Source: Ornithinimicrobium cryptoxanthini
GTDB lineage: Bacteria > Actinomycetota > Actinomycetes > Actinomycetales > Dermatophilaceae
Direction of reading: 5' to 3'
Assembly: GCF_023923205.1 (NCBI RefSeq)
Contig: NZ_CP099490.1
Location: forward strand, 3,410,001-3,474,000
DNA length: 64,000 nucleotides
Numbering within the stretch: the stretch's first letter is position 1; each line of letters begins with the position of its first letter. Made by a program: the position numbers and the translations under genes. Below the pieces are notes generated by a model. The model saw only the letters and a program-made list of their open reading frames with translations, ran no database searches and was not told the origin of the DNA. Positions 1 to 11,271 of the stretch are shown in pieces.

Positions 1-74
1 TGGCCTGCGCCGTCGGGCGGCGGGAGCCCCCCCGCACCGCCGCGCCCAGTGGTCACCTCGGACGTCGCCCCCAC
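1..74 (-). other. window edge, possible 5' end of a downstream minus-strand gene
   Basis: Only about 25 codons are visible. GTG codons at 74 and 56 on the minus strand are in the same frame and open to the window edge. In mycobacteria the LprG lipoprotein gene is followed by a major facilitator exporter (P55/Rv1410c), so a transporter would be expected here. Nothing in these few residues identifies it. The call rests on context only. Confidence 0.2.
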
Positions 75-75
75 G

Positions 76-810
76 TCAGGGGGCGGTGATGGTGACCGGC
101 TCGCCATACTTGTCGAGGGTGACCTTGTAGGTCGCGGTGTCCGGCGGATAGAACGGACCCGTGATCGTCACCGTGCGCACCTGCCAGCTCTCTTCCAGCA
201 GACCGTACTCGACGGTGAAGTCCTGCGTCCGGTCGCCGACGAAGAGCAGGTCGGCGACGTCGTCGCCGGGCAGCGTGCCGGTGATCTGCTGGGTGATCTC
301 CGACCCGACGCGCGTCTGCTCACCAAAGGCGGGCGACTCGGTCTTGGTCAGCAGCGCAGCCAGTCCGTCCTCGATGGCGAAGAGCTTGGCGGGGTCGGGG
401 ACGCCGAGGTCCTCGGGCGCGGTGTTGATGAAGCCGGGAGCGAACGGCAGCTTCACATAGAGCGTGTCGTCCACCGCGACCGTCGGGACGTCGGCCTGCA
501 CGCCCCCGACCTTGGCCGTGATGGTCCCCTCAAAGGCAGGCGGCTCCATCGTCCCGGAGCCCTCGGCCTTGAGGATGATGGCGCTGTCGGGCAGGTCGAC
601 GCCCTCAAGCACGAGATGGACGCTGCCCGCGCCGGCGAGCGCCTCGTGCGCCTGCGCCAACCGGTCCTGCGGGGTCGGCGCCGTCGTCGTCACCTCGTCG
701 TCGACGCTCTCACCGTCGCCGTCGCCGCTGCAGGCAGTCAGGGCCAGAGCACCCACCGCCAGCAGCGCGACCGGGAGGTGCGCCCGCCTGGCTCGTCCGT
801 TGGTCCTCAT
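76..810 (-). CDS. LppX/LprAFG-family lipoprotein (LprG-like)
   Basis: This is a 244-residue secreted lipoprotein. Starting at ATG 810, a basic N-terminus is followed by a hydrophobic segment and a lipobox ending LTAC, then an acidic and Thr-rich linker and a domain of about 190 residues typical of the LppX/LprAFG family. Members of that family form a half-barrel that binds acylated glycolipids and passes them to the outer layers of the envelope. The start at 810 is preferred over an upstream TTG because it has a GGGAGGGG ribosome site and puts the signal peptide at the N-terminus. The lipid-carrier role is inferred from the family; the substrate is unknown. A gene starting just downstream at the window edge may be its transporter partner. 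Confidence 0.8.
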   Translation of the reverse strand: MRTNGRARRAHLPVALLAVGALALTACSGDGDGESVDDEVTTTAPTPQDRLAQAHEALAGAGSVHLVLEGVDLPDSAIILKAEGSGTMEPPAFEGTITAKVGGVQADVPTVAVDDTLYVKLPFAPGFINTAPEDLGVPDPAKLFAIEDGLAALLTKTESPAFGEQTRVGSEITQQITGTLPGDDVADLLFVGDRTQDFTVEYGLLEESWQVRTVTITGPFYPPDTATYKVTLDKYGEPVTITAP

Positions 811-981
811 CGGTCCCCTCCCGTGGCTGACGTCATGCAGGCCAGTATGCCGCCAGCCGGGCCAAGCGCGTCGGCGAACCGCGCGCACCGCGCACGTCTT
901 GGAGCACGTGCGGTGTCTTGGAGCCTGCTGCAACCGGCTCGAAGACACCGAACGGGCTGTAAGACGGACCAAGACTCCTGC

Positions 982-3561
<2,580 letters not shown>

Positions 3562-3650
3562 CGTGGTGTGCTCCCCAGTTGTCGCATTCGGGCTGGCGTC
3601 ACCCGCGCGGTCGGGCGGTGTGACTCGTCACAAACGTCAACCTTCTCAAA

Positions 3651-3671
3651 GTTGAGCCTATTCCGCTCAAC
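3651..3671. promoter_or_regulatory. HAIR operator (HspR site) upstream of clpB
   Basis: A perfect inverted repeat, GTTGAGC-N7-GCTCAAC, lies 90 bp upstream of the clpB start. It matches the HspR-associated inverted repeat of actinobacteria. HspR with DnaK as co-repressor represses clpB and dnaK in Streptomyces and mycobacteria. The hspR gene is at 17033-17485 and a near-identical site precedes dnaK. Confidence 0.88.
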
Positions 3672-3755
3672 TCTAGCTGGATCGGCCACTGCTGGCACCC
3701 ACGCGGCGGGCGCTGGGCCGTGGGCGTGGACCTCTGCCCGGCAGCGAGCCGCTAT

Positions 3756-3866
3756 GGTGAGCCTGTCGTGCAGACGAAGTCCGGTGAGAACCCGGCACTG
3801 TCCCGCAACGGTGGAGCCTTGAGACTGTCAGTCGCCGAGGCCGAGTCCGGTCGAATTGCCCGATGA
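3756..3866 (+). ncRNA. cobalamin riboswitch
   Basis: The core at 3779-3812 carries the conserved cobalamin aptamer elements: a CCGGTGAGAA / CCCGGCACTG hairpin followed by the TCCCGCAACGGT box. A later GCCGAGTCCGGTCGA segment resembles the closing P-stem region. It lies about 100 bases ahead of the start of a BtuF-BtuC-BtuD-type operon, as expected for B12-repressed uptake genes. The edges are approximate because I aligned it by eye. Confidence 0.87.
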
Positions 3867-3969
3867 TCCGCACCATCAGCCCTCGAGGACCAGGGGCCGG
3901 TTCGGACGGCGGACCCAGCCGTGGACTGTCGCTCGAGCAGCACCAACCTCGACGACAGGAGGACCCGCC

Positions 3970-4977
3970 ATGACCCCACCCCGCCCCACCTTCCGCATCG
4001 TGACGGCACTCGCCGCCGCCGTGCTGCTCGCGTCCTGCGGCGCCGACGAGGCACCCGTGGACGAGACACCGGAGCAGGCCGCACCCGACGCGGCGACGAC
4101 ACCGCCCGCAGACGAGTCATCGGCCTCCGCAGATGCGCAGCCCGCCCTCGACGCCTTCCCGGTGACCATCGACACCCCGACCGGTGAGGTCGTCATCGAG
4201 GAGCGCCCCGAGCGCATCATCTCCCTGTCGCCCTCCGCGACCGAGATCCTCTTTGCGATCGGCGCCGGGGACCAGGTCATCGCCGCCGACGAGTTCTCGA
4301 ACTACCCGCCCAACGCCCCCACCACCGAGCTGTCCGGCTATGAACCCAACGTCGAGGCGATCGTGGGCTACGAGCCCGACCTGGTGGTCCTGGCCAACGA
4401 CATCAACGAGATCGAGGCCTCGCTGACTGCGCTCGACATCCCGGTCATCATCAACACGGCGCCGCTCGATGTCGACAGTGGCTATGACGGGATGGCCGCC
4501 CTGGGACTGGCCACCGGGCACGCCGACGAGGCCGCGGCGGCCGTCAGCGGGATGCGAGCGGCGATGGAGGACGCGCTGTCCGCCGCCCCCCAGGATGCGC
4601 AGATCCGGGTCTATCACGAGCTCGACGAGACGTTCTTCTCCGCGAGCAGCCACAGCTACATCGGCTCGGTGTATGCCGCCATGGGCGTGGTCAACATCGC
4701 CGACGAGGCCGACACCGACCAGACCGGCTATCCCCAGCTCACCGAGGAGGCCATCGTCACGGCCGACCCACAGCTGATCCTCATCCAGAGCCAGGCGGCC
4801 TACACCGCTGAGGACGTGGCGGCCCGCCCCGGCTGGTCGCAGGTGTCGGCGGTCAAGAACGGCAACATCATCGTGGTCGACTCCGACATCTCCTCGCGGT
4901 GGGGACCGCGCCTGCCGCAGCTGGTCGACCTGGTGGTCGGCGCGCTCAGCGACATCGCCGTCCCGGCCGGTCGCTGA
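3970..4977 (+). CDS. btuF: cobalamin/corrinoid ABC transporter substrate-binding lipoprotein (BtuF-like)
   Basis: This 335-residue lipoprotein captures the ligand outside the membrane for the BtuC-BtuD importer encoded next. The start at ATG 3970 follows AGGAGGACCCGCC and gives a signal peptide with the lipobox LLASC. After an acidic, Ala- and Pro-rich linker the mature domain opens with RIISLSPSATEILFAIGAGD, the pattern of BtuF/class III binding proteins, and continues as two lobes joined by a long helix. The neighbouring riboswitch is the main argument for cobalamin or a cobinamide rather than an iron siderophore. Fold assignment is firm; the ligand is inferred from the riboswitch. Confidence 0.85.
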   Translation: MTPPRPTFRIVTALAAAVLLASCGADEAPVDETPEQAAPDAATTPPADESSASADAQPALDAFPVTIDTPTGEVVIEERPERIISLSPSATEILFAIGAGDQVIAADEFSNYPPNAPTTELSGYEPNVEAIVGYEPDLVVLANDINEIEASLTALDIPVIINTAPLDVDSGYDGMAALGLATGHADEAAAAVSGMRAAMEDALSAAPQDAQIRVYHELDETFFSASSHSYIGSVYAAMGVVNIADEADTDQTGYPQLTEEAIVTADPQLILIQSQAAYTAEDVAARPGWSQVSAVKNGNIIVVDSDISSRWGPRLPQLVDLVVGALSDIAVPAGR

Positions 4978-5016
4978 CCGGAGATCTCCCGTGACCCGAG
5001 CACACGGCATACCGTC

Positions 5017-6099
5017 ATGATGATGAGCACCCAGGCGCCACCGGCCGACGCTCTGGAAGAGTCCGCCGAGCGGGCCTTCCGGATCCGGTGGCCCGCGGTG
5101 GTGGGCGCCGTGACACTCGTCGTGCTGGTCGTGCTGCTCTCGGTCATGCAGGGCGCGGGCGGACTGCCGCTGTCGGGGGTCGCCCGCTCCCTGGCCGGCG
5201 CACTGCCCGGCGTCGACGTGGCGCAGACCTTGACGCCGCAGCAGCAGGGAGTGCTCTGGCAGATCCGGCTGCCCCGCACGGCGCTGGCTGCCCTCGTGGG
5301 CGCCTCGCTGGCGATGGCCGGCGCGGGCTATCAGGGCGTCTTCCGCAACCCTCTGGCGGACCCCTATCTGCTCGGTGTGTCGGCCGGGGCCGGGCTCGGC
5401 GCGGTGCTCGCGCTCGGCTTCGGGCTCGACCTCGCGTGGGGGCCGGTGGGCGCTCTGCCGGCGGCTGCCTTCATCGGCGCCCTGGTGGCCGTCACCGGGT
5501 CGGTCCTGGTGGCCCGGGGCTCCTTCCGCGATCCGGCCACCCTGCTCCTGGCCGGCGTGGCCATGGCGGCGCTCTTCGCCGCGCTGCAGACCTTTGCCCT
5601 GCAGCAGCTCGACCAGTCCCGCACCCGAGAGGTGCTGTCCTGGCTCTTCGGGCGGCTGGCCACGCAGGGTTGGCAGCCGGTCTCCCTGCTGCTGCCCTAT
5701 GCGGTGCTGGCCGGGGCGGTGCTGCTGGTGCACGCCCGGCACCTGGATGTGCTGCGGCTGGGCGACGACGAGGCCCGTGCTCTCGGGCTTCGTCCGGCCC
5801 GTTCCCGGCTGGTGGTGGTCGCCGCGGCGACCCTGATCACGGCCGCCGCGGTCTCGGTCAGCGGGCTCATCGGTTTTGTCGGCCTGGTGACCCCGCACGT
5901 GGTCCGGCTGCTTGTCGGCCACTCCTATCGGCTGCTCATCCCGCTGTCCGCTCTGGTCGGCGGCGCTTTCCTCGCGCTGGCCGATGTCGGCGCCCGCACC
6001 CTGGTCGCGCCCGCAGAGCTGCCCGTGGGCGTGATCACGGCGCTCGTCGGAGCCCCCTTCTTCTGCTTTGTCCTCTGGCACGGGAGGCGGGACCGATGA
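5017..6099 (+). CDS. btuC: FecCD-family ABC transporter permease (BtuC-like)
   Basis: This 360-residue inner-membrane protein has about ten hydrophobic helices. It contains family signatures such as RLPRTALAALVGASLAMAG (about 89-107) and the coupling region with GLIGFVGLVTPHVVR (about 285-299). It forms the translocation pore as a dimer with the ATPase encoded immediately downstream, whose ATG overlaps this gene's TGA (ATGA at 6096-6099). Three consecutive ATG codons (5017, 5020, 5023) are possible starts and no clear Shine-Dalgarno site precedes them. Cobalamin specificity is inferred from the operon. Confidence 0.85.
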   Translation: MMMSTQAPPADALEESAERAFRIRWPAVVGAVTLVVLVVLLSVMQGAGGLPLSGVARSLAGALPGVDVAQTLTPQQQGVLWQIRLPRTALAALVGASLAMAGAGYQGVFRNPLADPYLLGVSAGAGLGAVLALGFGLDLAWGPVGALPAAAFIGALVAVTGSVLVARGSFRDPATLLLAGVAMAALFAALQTFALQQLDQSRTREVLSWLFGRLATQGWQPVSLLLPYAVLAGAVLLVHARHLDVLRLGDDEARALGLRPARSRLVVVAAATLITAAAVSVSGLIGFVGLVTPHVVRLLVGHSYRLLIPLSALVGGAFLALADVGARTLVAPAELPVGVITALVGAPFFCFVLWHGRRDR

Positions 6100-6953
6100 G
6101 CAGCTCGCCCGCACTGCGCCTGCACGACGTGGGGGTGGCGTATGACGGCAGGCAGGTCCTGCGCGATGTCACCCTCGACCTGCCCGCCGGGGAGTGGCTC
6201 GGCCTGATCGGCCCGAACGGTTCGGGCAAGTCCACCCTGCTGCGGTCGATGGCGGGTCTGGTCAGGCACTCCGGCACGGTCGAGCTGCAGGACGGGCGCA
6301 GGCCGCAGGCGACCGACCTGTCACTCATGCCGCAGACACCGGAGCTGCCACCGGGCATGACGGTGATCGAGTATGTCCTCCTCGGCCGCACCGCCCACCT
6401 CGGCTGGCTCCAGTCAGAGTCACGGTCCGACCGGCAGATCGCGACCAGCGTGCTTCGCCGGCTGGGCATGGCCTCGTTCGCCGAGCGCACCGTGCTGCGG
6501 CTGTCGGGCGGTGAGGCGCAACGGGTCGTGATCGCCCGGGCCCTGGCCCAGCAGGCCCCCGTCCTCCTGCTGGACGAACCCACCAGCGCTCTGGACCTCG
6601 GCCACCAGGTGGAGGTCCTGGAGCTGGTGGACGAGCTGCGTCGCGAGGACGGGCTGACCGTGGTCGCCGCGATGCATGACCTCAGCGTGGCCGCCCGCTA
6701 TTCCCACCGGCTCGCGCTGCTCGACCACGGCGCGCTGATGGCGCAGGGCACTCCGCAGGAGGTGCTGGAGCCCGGGCTGCTGTCCAGCATCTATGGACAC
6801 CCCCTGCGGGTCCACACCCTCGACGGCCACCTCGTCGTCCTGCCCGCACCACGGCGAGGCGGCGCGGGCCGGCCACGCCCCGACGGCGGTGGCGCGCACG
6901 CGTGGCGTCAGGAGTCAGACACACACCGCAGCGACCTGTTGTGGACCCGATGA
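6096..6953 (+). CDS. btuD: ABC transporter ATP-binding protein (BtuD-like)
   Basis: This 285-residue ATPase powers the permease encoded just upstream. It has Walker A GPNGSGKST near residue 38, a Q-loop in SLMPQTPELP, the ABC signature LSGGEAQR near 137, Walker B VLLLDEPTSALD and the switch histidine in AAMHDLS. The ATG overlaps the stop of the permease gene, so the pair is translationally coupled. The last 35 residues are Gly-, Arg- and His-rich and lie outside the conserved domain. A GC-rich hairpin near 6998-7014, without a T run, follows the gene and may end the operon. Confidence 0.87.
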   Translation: MSSSPALRLHDVGVAYDGRQVLRDVTLDLPAGEWLGLIGPNGSGKSTLLRSMAGLVRHSGTVELQDGRRPQATDLSLMPQTPELPPGMTVIEYVLLGRTAHLGWLQSESRSDRQIATSVLRRLGMASFAERTVLRLSGGEAQRVVIARALAQQAPVLLLDEPTSALDLGHQVEVLELVDELRREDGLTVVAAMHDLSVAARYSHRLALLDHGALMAQGTPQEVLEPGLLSSIYGHPLRVHTLDGHLVVLPAPRRGGAGRPRPDGGGAHAWRQESDTHRSDLLWTR

Positions 6954-7034
6954 CCGGTGTCAGTGCCCCGCAGGCGAAGATGGAGCGTGGCCGGGCCCGC
7001 TCGCGCGGGCGCAGTTAGCCGGAAGGAGCACACC

Positions 7035-8093
7035 GTGCGCGGAGAGTTCAAGGTCCGTGGAGGCAAGCTCGTCTCCGTCGACGTCGAGTCCGATGGCGAG
7101 GTCGTCACCTCGGCCCACGTCTTCGGCGACTTCTTCCTGGAGCCCGACGACGCCCTCGAGGACATCAATGCCGCGATCATCGGGCAGTCGGTCGACGCCA
7201 CCGGCGCCGAGATCTCGGCCGCCATCGACCACCGGCTGGCCTCCCGGCCCGAGCCGGTCGAGCTGATCGGCTTCGACTCCGGTGCCGTCGCCATCGCGGT
7301 GCGTCGGGCACTGGGGCACGCGACCAGCTGGGACGAGCTGACCCTGGAGGTCATCGAGCCGGTCGTCCTGCCGCCGGTCATGCACGTGGCGCTGGACGAG
7401 GTGATCTCGCAGGAGGTCGCCGCCGGTCGCCGGAACCCGGTCCTGCGCATCTGGGACTGGGACTCCCCGCTCGTGGTCATCGGGTCGTTCCAGTCGCTGC
7501 GCAACGAGATCAACCCCGAGGGTGCGCAGCGGCACGGCATCGGCGTGGTCCGGCGCATCACCGGCGGCGGCGCCATGTTCATGGAGCCCGGCAACTGCAT
7601 CACCTACTCCCTGGTCGTGCCGACCTCACTGGTGGAGGGCCTCAGTTTCGAGCAGGCCTACGCCTATCTCGACGACTGGGTGCTCGGTGCCCTGGGCGAT
7701 GTCGGGGTCAAGGCGCGTTATGTGCCGCTCAACGACATCGCCTCCGAGCAGGGCAAGATCGGTGGAGCCGCGCAGCGCCGGTTCGCCAACGGCGTGCTGC
7801 TGCACCACGTGACCATGGCCTATGACATCGACGCCACCAAGATGGGCGAGGTGCTGCGGATGGGCGGGGAGAAGCTGTCCGACAAGGGAACTCGCAGCGC
7901 CAACAAGCGGGTCGACCCGATGCGGTCGCAGACCGGCATGAGCCGCGACGCGATCATCGAGGCCTTCCTCGAGCACTTCCGCGGACGCTATGCAACCCAG
8001 CCCTCGGCATACACCGAGGAGGAGCTGGAGACGGCCAGGGGCCTGGTCGAGTCACGGTTCGGGACGCAGGAGTGGACCGCCCGCGTCCCCTGA
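7035..8093 (+). CDS. lipoate-protein ligase A family protein with N-terminal accessory domain
   Basis: This 352-residue protein is probably a lipoate or octanoate transfer enzyme acting on the lipoyl domains of 2-oxoacid dehydrogenases or GcvH. GTG 7035 follows GGAAGGAGCACACC. Residues 1-85 resemble the small accessory domain that is C-terminal in E. coli LplA. The catalytic BPL/LplA/LipB domain follows, with VRRITGGGAMFMEPGNCITY and the lysine motif GKIGGAAQ. The order accessory-then-catalytic is the reverse of E. coli LplA and resembles joined LplB-LplA of archaeal type. An octanoyltransferase role is an alternative. Confidence 0.8.
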   Translation: MRGEFKVRGGKLVSVDVESDGEVVTSAHVFGDFFLEPDDALEDINAAIIGQSVDATGAEISAAIDHRLASRPEPVELIGFDSGAVAIAVRRALGHATSWDELTLEVIEPVVLPPVMHVALDEVISQEVAAGRRNPVLRIWDWDSPLVVIGSFQSLRNEINPEGAQRHGIGVVRRITGGGAMFMEPGNCITYSLVVPTSLVEGLSFEQAYAYLDDWVLGALGDVGVKARYVPLNDIASEQGKIGGAAQRRFANGVLLHHVTMAYDIDATKMGEVLRMGGEKLSDKGTRSANKRVDPMRSQTGMSRDAIIEAFLEHFRGRYATQPSAYTEEELETARGLVESRFGTQEWTARVP

Positions 8094-8169
8094 CCTCCCC
8101 TGCGCAAACTGGCCAGACCAGCGCTAAGTGGTTACCCTGTCTCCGCCCCCGATGTCAAGGAGACACGCG

Positions 8170-9444
8170 ATGCCCCACCTACACCGGACGACCTCCCCTG
8201 CCCCGAACCAGCGCACCGCCCGCCTGAGTGCCCGGCTGGCTGGTGCCACGACGCTCGCCGTCGTGGTTGCGGGCCTGGGCGCGGGCGCAGCCCACGCCGC
8301 CTACACCCCCGAGGTGTGGGACGAGGTGGCGCAGTGTGAGTCCAGCGGCAACTGGCAGATCAACACCGGCAACGGCTACTACGGGGGCCTGCAGTTCTAC
8401 CACCCCACGTGGAAGGCCTTCGGCGGCCAGGAGTTCGCGGGCTACGCGCACCAGGCGAGCAAGGCCGAGCAGATCGCCATCGGCCGGCGGGTGCTGCACA
8501 CCCAGGGCCCGGGCGCCTGGCCCGTCTGCTCCGTGCGCGCCGGCCTGACCCGCGACAACGGTGGCGCCGACCCCAACGCGCAGCCGGGTGACGCGGGCGA
8601 GGCTCCCGCCCCGGTCACGCGCTATGTCAGCGCCAATGAGTTCGCCAACGTCCGCTCTGGCCCCGGCACCGGCTACAACGTCGTCGACACCGTGCCGCGC
8701 GGCACCGAGGTCACCGGCACCATGACCTCAAACGGCTGGCTCGACATGGGCAACAGCCGATTCATCAGCGGCACCATCCTGTCGTCCTCACCGGTCGACG
8801 GGGGCCAGGCTCCGGCGCCGGGCGAGGTCACCCGCTATGTCAGCGCGAGCACCGCCGCGAACATCCGGTCCGGCCCGAGCACCAGCTATCGCGTCGTCGA
8901 CAGCGCCGTCCGCGGCACCGAGGTGACCGGCACCCTGACCTCCAACGGCTGGCTCAAGATCGCCACCGACCGCTACATCAGCGGCACCGTGCTCTCCGCC
9001 AACCCCGTCGACGGCGGAGGCACCGCCCCCGCCCCGGGCGAGGTCACCCGCTATGTCAGCGCCAGCAACGCCGCGAGCATCCGCACCGGCCCGAGCACCA
9101 GCTATCGCCTGGTCGGCAGCGCCGCGCGCGGCACCGAGGTCACCGGCACTCTCACCTCCAACGGCTGGCTCAAGATCGCCACCGACCGCTACATCAGCGG
9201 CGTCGTGCTCTCGTCCACCCCCGTCGACGGCGGTGCCCCGGCTCCCGCCCCTGGCGAGGTCACACGCTATGTCAGCGCAAACTACGCCGCCAACGTCCGC
9301 TCGGGCCCAGGCAACGGATACAGCATCGTCGGCAGCGAGGCGCGAGGTGCCAAGGTCACCGGCACGCTGACCTCCACCGGCTGGCTCAACATGGGCAGCG
9401 GCCGCTACATCGGTCCGACGGTCCTGTCCAGCAGCCCCGTCTGA
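8170..9444 (+). CDS. resuscitation-promoting factor-like protein with four SH3b repeats
   Basis: This is a secreted 424-residue peptidoglycan hydrolase. ATG 8170 is preceded by AAGGAG. A signal peptide ends near AHA (about 44). The Rpf/transglycosylase-like domain follows, beginning YTPEVWDEVAQCESSGNW with its catalytic Glu in CESSGNW, and including GGLQFYHPTW and a second Cys in WPVCSVRAG. Four bacterial SH3 repeats begin at 8614, 8827, 9043 and 9259, each opening VTRYVSA and carrying RSGPG/RTGPS. The repeats are 213-216 bp apart, joined by Pro-Ala-Pro linkers, and nearly identical in DNA, pointing to recent tandem duplication. Rpf enzymes cleave peptidoglycan and stimulate outgrowth of dormant cells; SH3b repeats probably bind the wall. 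The 76-bp gap upstream is too short for a c-di-AMP riboswitch. Confidence 0.9.
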   Translation: MPHLHRTTSPAPNQRTARLSARLAGATTLAVVVAGLGAGAAHAAYTPEVWDEVAQCESSGNWQINTGNGYYGGLQFYHPTWKAFGGQEFAGYAHQASKAEQIAIGRRVLHTQGPGAWPVCSVRAGLTRDNGGADPNAQPGDAGEAPAPVTRYVSANEFANVRSGPGTGYNVVDTVPRGTEVTGTMTSNGWLDMGNSRFISGTILSSSPVDGGQAPAPGEVTRYVSASTAANIRSGPSTSYRVVDSAVRGTEVTGTLTSNGWLKIATDRYISGTVLSANPVDGGGTAPAPGEVTRYVSASNAASIRTGPSTSYRLVGSAARGTEVTGTLTSNGWLKIATDRYISGVVLSSTPVDGGAPAPAPGEVTRYVSANYAANVRSGPGNGYSIVGSEARGAKVTGTLTSTGWLNMGSGRYIGPTVLSSSPV

Positions 9445-9456
9445 CCCGGGACCCGC

Positions 9457-10023
9457 TCAGGCGAGGCGTTCGCGGGCGAGCCGCACCGCCTCGACCAGCT
9501 CGTCGCTGACGTCGGGAGGCCCGTCCGGCCGTCCGAGTGACGCCACCGGCCACCAGCGCACGTCGATCGACTCGTCACTCACGCCGTGCTCGGCACCGTC
9601 GGGGGCCACCGCAACAAACCTGACGTCCAGGTGGTGGACACCGCCGCGGTCGCCGCAGAACGGCACCGCGTGCTCGTCCAGGTGGACCGGCACCTCGTCG
9701 ATGGTCAGGCCCTCGATGCCCGACTCCTCCGTCGCCTCGCGCAGGGCAGCGTCCACCAGCCGCTCGTCCGTCGGCTCGCAGTGCCCGCCGAACTGGAACC
9801 ACTTCTGGGCGCGCTTGTGCAGCGTCAGCAGCACCCGCGTGCGATCGCGCGACAGGACGACGGTGCTCGCCGTGATGTGGTCCGGATAGCAGGACCGCTC
9901 CATCCCGTCCGGACAGTCGTAGAGGTGGGCGCCGAACCGGTCCCGGAGCGCGGCCTGCGCAGCATCGGGCGGCAGCCAGGCCTTCAGGGTCCGCAGTGCG
10001 TCACGGTGCAGTGTCACCGACAC
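9457..10023 (-). CDS. Nudix hydrolase
   Basis: This 188-residue protein has a Nudix-type region with FGGHCEPTDE and REATEESGI, the segment that binds Mg2+ and positions the diphosphate. The spacing between the first Gly and the first Glu is one residue longer than the textbook box, a variant I recognise in actinobacterial Nudix proteins of this type. GTG 10023 is the best start, with AGGGG just upstream; a longer frame would run into the neighbouring nuclease gene. Substrate is unknown: a nucleoside diphosphate derivative or damaged nucleotide is likely. Confidence 0.8.
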   Translation of the reverse strand: MSVTLHRDALRTLKAWLPPDAAQAALRDRFGAHLYDCPDGMERSCYPDHITASTVVLSRDRTRVLLTLHKRAQKWFQFGGHCEPTDERLVDAALREATEESGIEGLTIDEVPVHLDEHAVPFCGDRGGVHHLDVRFVAVAPDGAEHGVSDESIDVRWWPVASLGRPDGPPDVSDELVEAVRLARERLA

Positions 10024-10048
10024 ATTGTCCCCTGTGCGCTGTGCCGCG

Positions 10049-11089
10049 TCAGACCTTGGCCTTGCGCCAGCCCGCGTCGCGGGCCTCCTGCTCGGTGCAG
10101 AACCAACGCTCACCCTTGTGCTCTGAGATCTTGGTGACGTCGTAGTACTGCTGACCGGGCACATGATAGATCTTCTCGCCGTCGCTGGCGATGTTGCCCT
10201 TGATGACGCACTCGGTGGGAGCCGGGGCAGGCGCCACCGGGACGGGAGCCACCGGAGCCGGCGCGGGCGCCACCGGAGCGGGAGCCACTTGAGCCGGCGC
10301 GGGTGCCACTGGGGCGGGAGTCACCGGAGCCGCATCAGCTAGGCAGGCCGACCACAGCCCCAGCCCCTCAGCACGAGCGTCCCGCTCGGCCGCGACAAGG
10401 TCAGACTGGTACTGGTAGGGCGCCGCGAACTGCTCCTCCTCGGCGTAGCCTCCCTGCACCATCGTCAGGGCGACGTGACCGCCACCCTCGCGGACCACGT
10501 GGCGCAGGAGCCGGTCGTAGCGGTCGCGATCAGCCTGAGTCGGGTCGGCGATGAGATGGACCCGCTGGCTCTGGACCAGGCTCTGCATCTCGCTGGCTGA
10601 CTCCTGGGCGAAACACCCCGCCGGCTGGCCGTTGCGCGCCAGCTCTGGCGCATCGATGCCGATGATCCGGACCCGTTCCCTGGTCCCATCGATCGAGACC
10701 GCGATGGTGTCGCCGTCATAAACACTCAGGACGTCGTAGAGCGGCCCCCACTCGGCCGGCGAATCTGCGTCAGCAGGCTGATCGTCCCCGGCGTCACGGT
10801 CCGCGGCGGCACCGCCCCCAGCGTCACCATCTCCCGCGTCCAGGTCCTCCTGATCGGCTGGCTCGGTGTCAGCACCCTCGCCGTCGTCGGACTCGCCGTC
10901 CGCCTGTCGGACCTCGGCACTCTCGCCGAGACCCTCACCCGCATTGACTGGTGCGGACGCAGGAGATCCTGCGCTGATCTCCGGCTCCGCGTCGGGCGAG
11001 CTGCAGGCCGCGAGCACGGCCACCATCACCGCGAACAGGACGAGTCTGACCTGGCGGCGCAGAGTGAGGGACTGCGAGGAAGCGGACAT
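10049..11089 (-). CDS. thermonuclease-family (SNase-like) lipoprotein
   Basis: This 346-residue exported nuclease has a lipoprotein signal with lipobox LAAC, then a long acidic linker, then a staphylococcal nuclease-like domain (about 125-255) with VYDGDTIAV, RVRIIGIDAPE, DRYDRLLRHV and a long helix. A Pro-Ala-Val repeat linker (about 255-295) joins it to a small C-terminal domain with KGNI, Tyr residues and WFCTEQEARDAGWRKAKV. That tail is often found on wall-associated SNase proteins. Start 11089 is chosen because it places the signal peptide at the N-terminus; a GTG at 11137 is an alternative. It probably degrades extracellular DNA or RNA, using Ca2+ and the Asp/Arg/Glu active site of the family. 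Confidence 0.85.
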   Translation of the reverse strand: MSASSQSLTLRRQVRLVLFAVMVAVLAACSSPDAEPEISAGSPASAPVNAGEGLGESAEVRQADGESDDGEGADTEPADQEDLDAGDGDAGGGAAADRDAGDDQPADADSPAEWGPLYDVLSVYDGDTIAVSIDGTRERVRIIGIDAPELARNGQPAGCFAQESASEMQSLVQSQRVHLIADPTQADRDRYDRLLRHVVREGGGHVALTMVQGGYAEEEQFAAPYQYQSDLVAAERDARAEGLGLWSACLADAAPVTPAPVAPAPAQVAPAPVAPAPAPVAPVPVAPAPAPTECVIKGNIASDGEKIYHVPGQQYYDVTKISEHKGERWFCTEQEARDAGWRKAKV

Positions 11090-11271
11090 GGTGGCATCAC
11101 TCTCCCACGCGCTCAGGTCGAGGTCAGCGCTGCCCACTCACCGCTGGACGCCCTCGCCCGAGACCCAGACGCCCGGCACGGGCGACGCCCGGCACGGAAC
11201 GCGGCGACCCGGGTGCACGTCATACAGCCGACTCCGGCGACCCGCGCCGGACTGGACCCACGGGAGCGACC

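Noticed and set aside
4117..6114. A 665-codon minus-strand frame
   Set aside because: It mirrors btuF and btuC, which have clear motifs, a riboswitch and coupled starts.
8094..8169. c-di-AMP riboswitch ahead of the Rpf gene
   Set aside because: The 76-base gap is too short and lacks the conserved core.
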